Positions 51,376-61,200 of a DNA stretch of 64,000 nucleotides are shown here, in pieces. Every line of letters begins with the position of its first letter. Positions within the stretch are counted from its first letter, which is position 1. Location of the stretch: positions 121,322-185,321 of the forward strand of contig NZ_CAKPTG010000004.1 in NCBI RefSeq assembly GCF_934190775.1, read 5' to 3'. Made by a program: the position numbers and the translations under genes. The notes beneath the pieces are model-generated. The model had not been told where the DNA came from. It saw only the letters and a list, made by a program, of their open reading frames with translations, and ran no database searches. The stretch comes from an uncultured Phascolarctobacterium sp. Its GTDB lineage: Bacteria > Bacillota > Negativicutes > Acidaminococcales > Acidaminococcaceae.

Positions 51376-51621
51376 TTTTTCCCACGTAACCTTACGCTGA
51401 TGCGAAGGATTTAATGCAGTGCTTAGTGTGAAGGGAGGAATGCTTGCATTCATGTCGCAAAAAAGATTTGCTAGAGCAAAAGAGAAGATAATTGATAATT
51501 TACTTATGATTCGACGCAGAATATTGCTTATTTCATGTAATATATGAAACAAAACAATATATAATATAATTTTTGAAAAGTAAATAAAGAATAAATGACA
51601 ATAATTAATGGACAGAAATTC
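51376..51621. other. AT-rich intergenic region
   Basis: This region contains no gene I can support. A 35-codon frame with GGGAGGA directly before its ATG (51440-51547) is visible but has no recognisable content. Several TATAAT-like strings occur at 51560-51580. Confidence 0.4.
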
Positions 51622-51651
51622 TTGACTATATAACATCATGGGTGTTATAAT
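51622..51651 (+). promoter_or_regulatory. Promoter of the cobalamin-riboswitch leader
   Basis: TTGACT (51622-51627) and TATAAT (51646-51651), spaced by 18 bp, are near consensus. Transcription would begin around 51658, about 110 nt before the aptamer. Confidence 0.75.
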
Positions 51652-51766
51652 GAAAACAGTAAATGATATAAAGATTCAATAGGGAAAAAGAGAAAAATAA
51701 AACAAAATAATGTTGAAACATTATATCGATTGCTGCTTTGGGTATGAAAAAATTTAAAAACATATT

Positions 51767-51943
51767 AAACAAATAGGGAAGCATGGTGAAAATCCTGCAC
51801 TGTACCGCAATTGTATTAGGGAGTGCTTCCATCATATAAGCATATTGTCATAGCTTATACCTTTCGCACAGGGATGAGGGCATGAAGATCTTGAGTCAAA
51901 GCGCTATTTGTTTGAGATATCCATTATACCTGCGATTTACAGG
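51767..51943 (+). promoter_or_regulatory. Cobalamin riboswitch
   Basis: The stretch beginning AAATAGGGAAGCATGGTGAA and continuing AATCCTGCACTGTACCGCAA matches the conserved core of the cobalamin aptamer, and GAGTCAAA near 51893 matches the 3' core. P1 is a perfect 10-bp stem, AAACAAATAG (51767-51776) with CTATTTGTTT (51904-51913). The small hairpin CCTGCGATTTACAGG (51929-51943) is in the right place to be the regulatory P13 helix whose loop kisses L5. The target could be the ribosome site at 51975-51986 or the terminator at 52304. Cobalamin should lower expression of what follows. Confidence 0.9.
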
Positions 51944-51997
51944 CGGATGAGAATTGTTTTAGTGTGCCTTTGTAAAGAAGGGGGAAATGGATTCAAA

Positions 51998-52189
51998 ATG
52001 AAGTATAAGGGTTTAAAGCTCAGTTTAACGCATTTTCAGAGCTTGGATGAGCAGTTTGTAGTAATACCGCGGGATTATCTGCTTGCAATTATAGAGGAAC
52101 TTTTAAGATTGCGGCGGCGTGATGGAGCAGGGGCACAGCATGGTAGAATGAACGCTATACACAGCAATAGTTTAAAAACAAAATCGTAA
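51998..52189 (+). CDS. Small ORF of 63 codons after the cobalamin riboswitch
   Basis: The frame starts ATG at 51998 behind a strong GAAGGGGG site (51977-51984) and encodes MKYKGLKLSLTHFQSLDEQF, then VVIPRDYLLAIIEELLRLRR and a polar tail. It has no membrane segment and no family I recognise. It lies between the aptamer and the TonB receptor. It may be a true small protein or a leader ORF whose translation reports the riboswitch state. Confidence 0.5.
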   Translation: MKYKGLKLSLTHFQSLDEQFVVIPRDYLLAIIEELLRLRRRDGAGAQHGRMNAIHSNSLKTKS

Positions 52190-52288
52190 ATTTTCAATAT
52201 ATTACATATAATCATGTACTTCAGCACGCCAAATAGCTTAGCTTACCTGCACAGGAGACCGTGAAGTCGGATTGCAGTTGAAGACATA

Positions 52289-52357
52289 TAAAATTAATCT
52301 GATGACTTAATTTTATTATGGGACTATTATGCCCATTTTAAAATTAAGTCTTTTTTT
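52289..52357 (+). terminator. Terminator/antiterminator module before the TonB receptor gene
   Basis: GACTTAATTTTATTATGGG (52304-52322) pairs with CCCATTTTAAAATTAAGTC (52332-52350) with two mismatches, and TTTTTTT follows. Upstream, TAAAATTAA (52289-52297) is a perfect complement of TTAATTTTA (52307-52315), which is part of the terminator's left arm, so an alternative hairpin could prevent termination. The gene begins 42 bp downstream. Confidence 0.75.
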
Positions 52358-52398
52358 ATAAGCTTATAATAAATTTCCAGGTTAAGGGGGAGATGTAA

Positions 52399-55230
52399 GT
52401 GAAAAATATTAATGGCCAAAATATTTTAGCTGCAGCAATTGCTATATCTCTGGGATGTTGCTATGCTGACTTTCTGCCTGTTGCCTATGCGGAAGCAAAT
52501 GAGTCCGCACAGGCAGCAAGCAATGGGGCTGATGATCCGTCTATGGACTTCAGCCTTGAAACTATGACGGTAGAAGCAAAACGTCCCGATTGGGAAAGTA
52601 AGCTTTCTCCTGGCACGGTGAATATTGTGCGCCCTGATGACTTCAAGGGTGAGCAGAAATCATTGCCTGACTTGCTTTTAACAGTGCCAGGCGTGCATGT
52701 GCGTGAGGTAAACGGCAAGGGACAGTATACAACGGTGACGATGCGTGGTTCTACTGCGGCGCAGGTCGGCGTTTTTATTGACGGTGTATTAGCTAACCTT
52801 GGCGGTGACACTGCTGTCGACCTTTCGACAATTCCTGTAAAAAACGTAGAGCGTATTGAGGTTTACCGCGGTTATATTCCCAGCCGTTTTGGCGGTACCT
52901 TCATGGGCGGTGTTATCAACATTGTTACGAAAAAACCGGAAACAACCAATGTATCCTTAGAGGTTGGCAAAAGCTCTTATGGCGGCAAAAGAGGCTCTAT
53001 GGAGATTACAGCTCCTCTGGGAGATGGTTCATTAATGGTTGGCACTAACTACGAATCAAGTGACGGTGATTTCAAATATAAGAATTATGCTGCGGAAAGG
53101 TATATACCTAGTATAAAAACTTATATTGCTGAAAATGAAAAAGAAATAGTAGAGTTTAATAATAATAATATAGATATGCTCAATGGCACTTTAATAAAGC
53201 TTTCAGATGAGCAAGTAGAATATTTTAAAGCAAATAATGATGCATGGGAAGCGTATGTTAAAAATGAAGGAGAAAATAGCTTAAGTAATTCTATTTATGA
53301 AAATCGTTATAATTTTGCAAAACAAGATATAGGCAAGACGAATTTTTACAAAATAGAACAACAGCTAGTTGATCAAGGTATTCAGCAAAAATATTTTGAT
53401 GCTGGATATGATAATAATGATTGGTTTTCTGGTGTGGAAAATGACTGGAATGGAAATAACTTTGGTCCTGGAATTATAACTCCAGAAATAAAAGATGAAA
53501 TAATCAAAAATTATGGTGATAGCATTGTTCAAGGCAATATAAATGAATGGACAAATAAAGTTAATCCGGAGAATAGTCCTAGTATAGAAGCTTATGCACA
53601 AAAAGTTAAAGAATGGAAGCAAAAATTAAAAGAAGCGCAAAATGCAACCAGATATAGAAAATATAATGATTATGAAAAATCTAGTACTATAGTTAAATGG
53701 CAAAATGCTGATTGGATGATTAAGGGAACGTACAATAAATTGGAAAGGCATTTGCCGGACAGCGTATGGGGCGGAGATGTAAAGGGTGCATTTGCCAGCA
53801 ATGGAGTAGATTTATATGACAAATTTTATTATGATAGCCGAAAGCAAAAACAAGAGAACATGGGACTTATGTTGCAGAACCGCCAGGAAAGAGGCAAGCT
53901 GGAATGGGGTTGGATGATTGATTATGAATATCAAGATAAAAAATATAATGCAGAACATATATTGATAGAAAACTTCAATCCTGGGCAGGATTGGGAATTA
54001 GCAAATACCCCACTACGTGCATGGAGTAGATATAAGTCCAATAAGTATACAGCACAGATTGATGGCGGTTATAAGTTGAATGATAATAATATGCTTGATT
54101 TCCTTATCAATTATTCTAATGAGAGAATGAAAATCAAAGGGTCAAATATGGATAAGGTTTTAAGTAAAGAAAATGAGAATTCCCTGGCATCGCAAATACG
54201 TAATAAATATGATCAGAAACTGTTTAACATCCAAATTCAAGATTCTATTACTCTGGATAAGGCTGGTAGTTGGATTTTGACGCCAAGTTTACGGTACAAC
54301 CAATCCCAAATTATTGGTTATAGTGATGGTAAACGTTTTGGAGATGGTTATTTTGGATGGATACATCCTAAAGATTCACAAACAAACAGCAAAACTACTT
54401 GGCAGTTGGCGTTAAAAAAAGAATTTAATGACAATTTAACTGTGCGCATGACAGGTGGTACATATTACCGGTTACTTAATATGGCAGAAATTGCCGGTGA
54501 TGGAGCTGGCATATTGCCTACTCCTGCAGACCATAACGGGAAAGGGGCGATATTCCCTGTTCCTGAGGAAGGAAAGCAGTTTGATGTTAGTGCCATTATG
54601 CATAATAAGCTTTTAGGAGCTGATAATTCTACTACGATAACTTATTTTTGGCGTGATTCTACCAATATGTTGCAATTAGAGCGCGCTGGTAAGGATTATT
54701 GGTGTTATTATAACGATAACAAAGGGAAAGCTACTGGTTTGGAATTACAAAGTAGCTTTAAATGGGATAAATTTGATTTAGATTTGCAGTTAACATATGT
54801 TAACAGTAAATCTTATAGCCAATATACTGCTAATGGTAACAATCATGGCTATAGCAGTGTATGGTCAACATACCAACCTGAGTGGGAAGGAAATCTTCGT
54901 ATAACCTATAGACCTTCTGATAAGTTTTCTATGTTTGCTGAAGGACACTACACTGACGAATATTTTACAAGCAGAGGTAAAGCTAGTAGTGGAGATATTT
55001 CCCCTTACTTGTCAGGAATGCCGGTAGCAGAATTATTTGTTATGAACAGTGGCTTGAAATGGATGCCACAGAAGAATTGGCAGGTAACTGTTGGCTGCAA
55101 CGATATTTTTAATCATGGACCCAGAGCAAAAATATTGAGCAATATAACTAATATACCAGATGGTTACATAAATCCGGAATTTCCGACACAAGGAAGAACT
55201 TATTACGTAACTGCAAGGTACCAGTTCTAA
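52399..55230 (+). CDS. TonB-dependent outer membrane receptor, BtuB-like
   Basis: The 943-residue protein has a signal peptide (to about residue 31, AYA), a probable TonB box around ETMTVEAKR at 54-62, a plug domain (SLPDLLLTVPGVHVREVNG, VTMRGSTAAQVGVFIDGV, RIEVYRGYIPSRFGG, GGVINIVTKKP), and a beta-barrel ending in the aromatic signature YYVTARYQF. It would import a large ligand across the outer membrane using energy from TonB-ExbBD. The cobalamin riboswitch upstream points to B12 or another corrinoid. Residues of about 232-418 form an AT-rich, hydrophilic insertion between early barrel strands (after DGDFKYKNY, before YRKYNDYEKSSTIVKW), making it far longer than BtuB (about 600). Start is GTG with AAGGGGGAG upstream. 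Confidence 0.92.
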   Translation: MKNINGQNILAAAIAISLGCCYADFLPVAYAEANESAQAASNGADDPSMDFSLETMTVEAKRPDWESKLSPGTVNIVRPDDFKGEQKSLPDLLLTVPGVHVREVNGKGQYTTVTMRGSTAAQVGVFIDGVLANLGGDTAVDLSTIPVKNVERIEVYRGYIPSRFGGTFMGGVINIVTKKPETTNVSLEVGKSSYGGKRGSMEITAPLGDGSLMVGTNYESSDGDFKYKNYAAERYIPSIKTYIAENEKEIVEFNNNNIDMLNGTLIKLSDEQVEYFKANNDAWEAYVKNEGENSLSNSIYENRYNFAKQDIGKTNFYKIEQQLVDQGIQQKYFDAGYDNNDWFSGVENDWNGNNFGPGIITPEIKDEIIKNYGDSIVQGNINEWTNKVNPENSPSIEAYAQKVKEWKQKLKEAQNATRYRKYNDYEKSSTIVKWQNADWMIKGTYNKLERHLPDSVWGGDVKGAFASNGVDLYDKFYYDSRKQKQENMGLMLQNRQERGKLEWGWMIDYEYQDKKYNAEHILIENFNPGQDWELANTPLRAWSRYKSNKYTAQIDGGYKLNDNNMLDFLINYSNERMKIKGSNMDKVLSKENENSLASQIRNKYDQKLFNIQIQDSITLDKAGSWILTPSLRYNQSQIIGYSDGKRFGDGYFGWIHPKDSQTNSKTTWQLALKKEFNDNLTVRMTGGTYYRLLNMAEIAGDGAGILPTPADHNGKGAIFPVPEEGKQFDVSAIMHNKLLGADNSTTITYFWRDSTNMLQLERAGKDYWCYYNDNKGKATGLELQSSFKWDKFDLDLQLTYVNSKSYSQYTANGNNHGYSSVWSTYQPEWEGNLRITYRPSDKFSMFAEGHYTDEYFTSRGKASSGDISPYLSGMPVAELFVMNSGLKWMPQKNWQVTVGCNDIFNHGPRAKILSNITNIPDGYINPEFPTQGRTYYVTARYQF

Positions 55231-55244
55231 GGAGATGAATAAAT

Positions 55245-58200
55245 ATGCGTAAAATGAGCAATGTAAAGAAAGCTGCAATTTTAGCATCGGTTTTGGGTGG
55301 TTGTGTATTTGCAGGTAGCGCTATGGCGGCTAACCTTTTGGTTACAGTACCTTCTAATTATGGCAGCAGCAATATGGCTGTTATTACAGGTTCGCGTGTT
55401 ACGGATAGTATAGACGCTGAACCGAACAGGGCTGTTATGACATCTTTGAATAGAGATCCGGCTGCTTATAGTTTTGTAATGGATGGTAAAAATAAGTTTA
55501 TTTTACGGCAATATACTTATGATACAATAGATTTACTTCCTATGATATTAGTTGACGCTGACACGGATTGGCCGAAAGATGGTTATATATCCGGAACAAT
55601 CTCAAAAGGGGCTAATCCCCATGCGGCAGCTGGTCATAATGGGTATGTTTATACAGGTGATTATGACTTAGGAACTATTGCGGTCGCTAAGGTAACAAAC
55701 AATGCATTAGTTGAGGATGTAAGTAAAACAAGATATTTATTAGATGATATTAATAAGTATTGTGAAGGAGATTTAGATGTTAGCGAAGGAGCATGGACTC
55801 ATGGCGAATCTTTATTAGTAAAAGGTAATCAGTTATTTGCTGTAGTTAGTGTTAATGCGACAGGCGGAAATACTAGCTATTCCTCTGGCTATTTGTTGCA
55901 ATATGATATTCAGGCTGATGGTAGCTTGAAATTTGTTTCTTTTACTAGAACAGGGCGCAATACAGATACAGTAAAATTAAATAGCTACAATAATTTATTA
56001 ATCAACACTGCCATTGGAGGTATGCAGAATTACGGATATGGAAACAACGGTTCAAACGTTACTATTGGCGTATTGAATGGCGGTAAACTAAATGATAAGA
56101 ATGAAGTCAATGCTTCTATTGTACCTGAAAATATTAAAAAATTTAAATTGGATTTTAGAGATATTTGTGTTTGGCCAAATGGTACGGCGTATATCCTTGC
56201 TTACAATCTCGATGGATCAGGACGGGGTGGCAGTACCTTCAATATTTATAAAACCACAGTGGCAAATTTGAATTCAACAACACCTAAGGATTGGGAGATT
56301 GTTGTTCAGGATAAAACTGATGGCGGTGGTAATACTGGTGTAAAAACAGGTTGGTTTAACAAAATTTTTGCAGAGTATTATACCAAGCGTTTGTGGGGCG
56401 AATTTGGCGATAATATTGTGGTTTACCTTGATGGTGACAACAATCCCAGCTATACATGGTCAGCTTATAATTTAGCCGGTAACAGTGATTACCATACTTT
56501 TAACTCTGTAACGCAATTAGCTGGTGATGATGTTGTTGGTGGCCTGGCTTTATTAACTAAGTCGCTGGAAGAAGGGCTTACAACACCTTCGGCAACAACT
56601 AGTACAATTATAAATATTAATGCTAATGTTAAAACGGCAGATTATCAAAACAGAATTACAGGAACTACAAGCGATACTATATATTCCGATATTACCCCAG
56701 ATAATAGCAATTATACATTTGAAGGGGATAAAACTATTTCATTGAATGAAGTAGCTTGGAAAAATCAGGCTGATTTAAGCAATAATATTCTGGCCGCTAT
56801 TTATGCGCATGACGGCAATGATATTACTGTCAATGCCGGCAGCAATACTTTGCAGCTGCAGGTACAGAACAGCATTGCTACACCTGTCGGTGTTTATGCC
56901 GGCAATGGCAAGAACGTTACTATTAATGCAGACAAGCTGAATATTATTACCATTGGTGCTGTAGATGGCAATTCTTTGAATAACGCAATTATGAATGATG
57001 CAGGCAAGTCAGCTGCCAGTAAGATTACTGTTAATGGTGACGTTAATATTTCAATGAGCGGCGGCTACGGCGGTAATGGCGTTGCTATACAGAAGACAGA
57101 CCGTTGGGGCGAAGCAAGCTATGCTTCTGATGTTACCAACACAATTACAATTAACGGCAATCTGACTGTAAAGGGCACTGACAGCGAAACCTGGGGTATT
57201 CCTATAAATGCTGATAATGTGTTATCGCGTTTTAACAATGCCGGTATTCTTACACAGGTAGAAAACAGCCGTGTAGATGTCAGCGGTACTGCCGATATGG
57301 ATGTGTATGGCAATGGCATTACAACGAATGCTAAGAACAGTACAGTTTCTATTGGCGGTGGCGAGATTAATGTGCCGAAGGGCATGAATTATGGCTACTA
57401 TGCTTTGGGTGCATATCAGGGAACCATTAACGTCAACACTAGTAAGGACGGCGCAACAGCCGGCAATAACAGCGTTAAGCTGGGCGGTGATATTTTTGCT
57501 TTGTCAACCGGTACGGTTAATGTAGCGTTGACTACAGGTGATTCCTATCTGCGGGGCATTGTGGATAATGGCGGTACGGTCAATATGTGGCTGCAAAATG
57601 GTGCAAGCTGGATAAACCAGGCCAATAATACCCGCTATGCACAGGATAATGAAGATGTCGGCAGCAATGGAGCAAGCCATATCAGCAAACTTACAGGTGG
57701 CAGTGCAGGTGCTGCAGGCGTTATTTTCCAGAAGAGTGGCAGCAAGGATATAACCATAGATAAATACAGCGGTAATACTATGGTTATTTATGAGCATGAT
57801 AACAATAATCCGGAAAATATTCTGGGTGGCAATTTTACGGTGAAGACTGCTGAAAATGGCTCCGCTGTAGTTTTGCGTACTGATAGCAGCGGTGTAAATA
57901 CTTCTTCTGAAGCAACTGTCAATAAGGTTCTCGACGCTTTGGCCAACAAGCTTTATTATACAGATTATGTCAGCGGCAGCAGAAATCTGGATGGACAGGT
58001 ACAGATTGCCGAAGGTCTGACAGCGGCTTCTGCAGCTCAATATATTGGAAATATTGAATATAGCAGTACTAGTGGACAAGGACGCTTAGGTGAAAAAGTT
58101 ACAACGCAATTAGAAGTTCCCAAAGGAGATAATGTTGAAAATAATAAAAACTTCCTTGTGGAAAATGATAGTTGGCATGGCAATAACAGCGGCGATAAAG

Positions 58201-61200
58201 TTAATCTGACACTGAAGGATAAAGCGAGCTGGACTGGTGATAACAGTGGCAGCAATATGGTGGTTAAAGCATCAGATTCCACCTGGACTGGTGATAATAA
58301 GGGTGAGGGATTAAACGTAACGCTGAATACATCAAGTTGGGAAGGGAATAATGAAGGCGGTACGGCTGTTATTGAGCTTAAAAATAAATCTAATTGGAGC
58401 GGAGATAATAGTGGTAATAACGCAAATATTGTAATAGATGATTCAACGTGGAATGGAGAGAATATTGGCAAAGATGCTATTATAACTGTTCGTAACAATG
58501 GTTCTTGGAATAAAGACGTAAAAATTAATAACACTAAGTTAACAGTAGATAGTGCAAGCTATAATGGACACATAGTTAGCGATAGTAATACTATTAATGT
58601 GCAGAATTCGGCTCAATGGTCTGGTAACGTTAGTGGAAAGAATAATACTATTACGATACAGGATGCCAAATGGAGCGGTAATAATAGTGGGGATAATAGT
58701 ACCATTGATCTGTTAGATGCAAAATGGAATGGTAATAGTTTCGGAAAGGACACCAAGGTTGCAATTAACTCTGGCAGTGTATGGGAGGGTTATAATAGTG
58801 GCGCAGGCTTTGATTTAAAAATGGCTAGCGGCAGTACTTGGGTTATAACTGCTGATTCTGTGGTAGAAAATCTTAGCAGTAATCTTGGACGAGCTGGTGG
58901 GACTAATCCAACCATTGATATGACTAATAGTGCAGCGAATGCTACTGTTGGTAATTATAATGGCAACTTTACTTTGCTGTATAAGCACGATTATACTAAT
59001 CCTTCACAATTACAAGGAGGAAGCTTTACCATCAATAAAGCTATCGACGGGAGTACTATCACTTTGTTGACGGATAGTAGTGGGATTAAGCTTAACGACG
59101 AGGATAGTGTAAATGATACGCTCAATGCTTTGGCTAATAAGTTATATTATCAAGAAGCAATAGAAGGAAAACAAAATTTATCTGGTTCGGTGAAGATTGT
59201 GGAAAGCCTGACTGCACCTGAAATTAGTAAGCAGGCTGGCAGTATCATCTACAATAGTACAAATGGACAGGGCATGTTGGACGCGAACAGTGTAGCACCA
59301 GGCTTCACTTATCCTAAAATGCAGGATAAATTTGTGTTTAATACAACTCTGACCGGTGATTATAAAACGGATAAAGAGTACAGGCAGCATGGTGTGCTTA
59401 CGGCTGATAATAACAAATATGAGTTTCCACTAGATCCATCAACTAGTTCTTTACATGAAAAAACAACTATTGTACCTGAAAATGGTAATGCGATTTCTGT
59501 AAACCATGATACAACAATATGTTTGGGAAGAACTTATGATTTGTATCTAAATGCGCAGAAAGCTCCTAATATTATTGTTAATAATGCTAAATTAAATATA
59601 CGTGATGCCGGTACCGTTTATACCGGTAGAGATGAGATACATACATATGACTACAAGACACGTAACGAATATCAACCGGGAGTCATAGTAAATAATGGTT
59701 CTTTGAAAATAGAAGGTAATTTAGCAGCATATGGAAAAGTTGATGATGCTACGCCTGTTATAACTATCAATGGTAAAGATTCATCGGTGGAAATAACAAA
59801 AAGCTTAAGTATAGCGGCTGGTAGGGTTGTGCAATATGGCGATAAAGAAGATTTTAGTAATAAAGCGGAGGTAGCAGTATTAGCTGATGGAGGAAAGCTT
59901 CTTGTAAAATCTGGTGTAAATATTTCTGGCAGTTTACATGCAACCAATGAAGGCAACATTGAATTACGCGGTGGAGCCTACATGACTGTGATGGGGGATT
60001 TAATCGCAGATAAGAATGCTAAAATTAAACTAGTTAGCAATCAAGGGATTGTAGATTTAGATAGTAATGTTTCGACAGATGATACTGGTGAAGTGATATT
60101 AGATTTTGCGAAGAGTAGCTTGTTGAAAAATAAGTGGAAAGGCGATAATAATGGTAATACCCAATTAGTTATGGAGAATGGCGAGTGGCGAGGCAATAAC
60201 AATGGTAATATTACAGCTAGCCTTGCCAATAGCTCAACTTGGACCGGTGCCAATAACGGCGCTAATGCAACGGTTAACTTGACCGACAGCAGCTGGAGCG
60301 GTGATAACAGCGGTGCAGGCTTGAGCCTGACTGCCAACAACAGCAAGTGGAACGGCAGCACAAGTGCAGCAGGAAGCGCAACGCTGACGAACGGCAGCAT
60401 CTGGACCGGCGCAAGCACTAGCGCAGACTTTGCTCTTACGCTGAACGGCAGCACCTGGAATAACAGTGGCGCCAGCAGCCTGAAGAGCTTTAATGCTACC
60501 AACGGCATAGTTGATATGACTAACGCTGCAGCCAGCGTAACCATCGGTAGCTACAGCGGTGACGCAACTGTCATCTACAAGCACAACAGCAGCAATCCTG
60601 CTGAAGTACACGGCGGTAACTTTACCGTTAACAAGGCAGCAGCCAACAGCAAGATTACCATGCTGACGGATAACACCGGCGTAGATACTACGGATGAGGA
60701 TAAGATTAACGAAGCACTGGATGCACTGGCAGGCAAGCTGTTCTACACTGGTGCAATTGGTGGTGCAGAAAATAACCTGAACGGCACTGTGAAGATAGCC
60801 GAAGGCCTGACAGCAGCTTCTGTTGCTAAGCAGACAGCAGGTATTGTCTATGACAAGACGACCGGTCAGGGCAGTGCGGACCACAAGACTGTAACGCCGG
60901 GACCTGTATATCCGACCGAACAGGACAGAACAGCCTTTGTAACAAGCATTACCGGTGAACATCTGACTGATAAGGAATACCGTAAGGCCGGCGTACTCTC
61001 CAACACAGTAGATAACAATATCTACAACTTCACGAAAGACGCAACCACGATTACCACCGACAGCAGTGCAATTACTACAGCCAAAGATACAACCTTGAAG
61101 CTGAACAACAACGATATGACTATTACTGCCAACAGCGGTGACGGTATCGCAACAACAGGCGGTACGCTGACAGTTCAGAATGCAGGCAACTTTACTGTAA

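Noticed and set aside
51440..51547. 35-codon frame with GGGAGGA before its ATG
   Set aside because: The ribosome site is too close to the ATG, the peptide is basic and featureless, and nothing supports translation.
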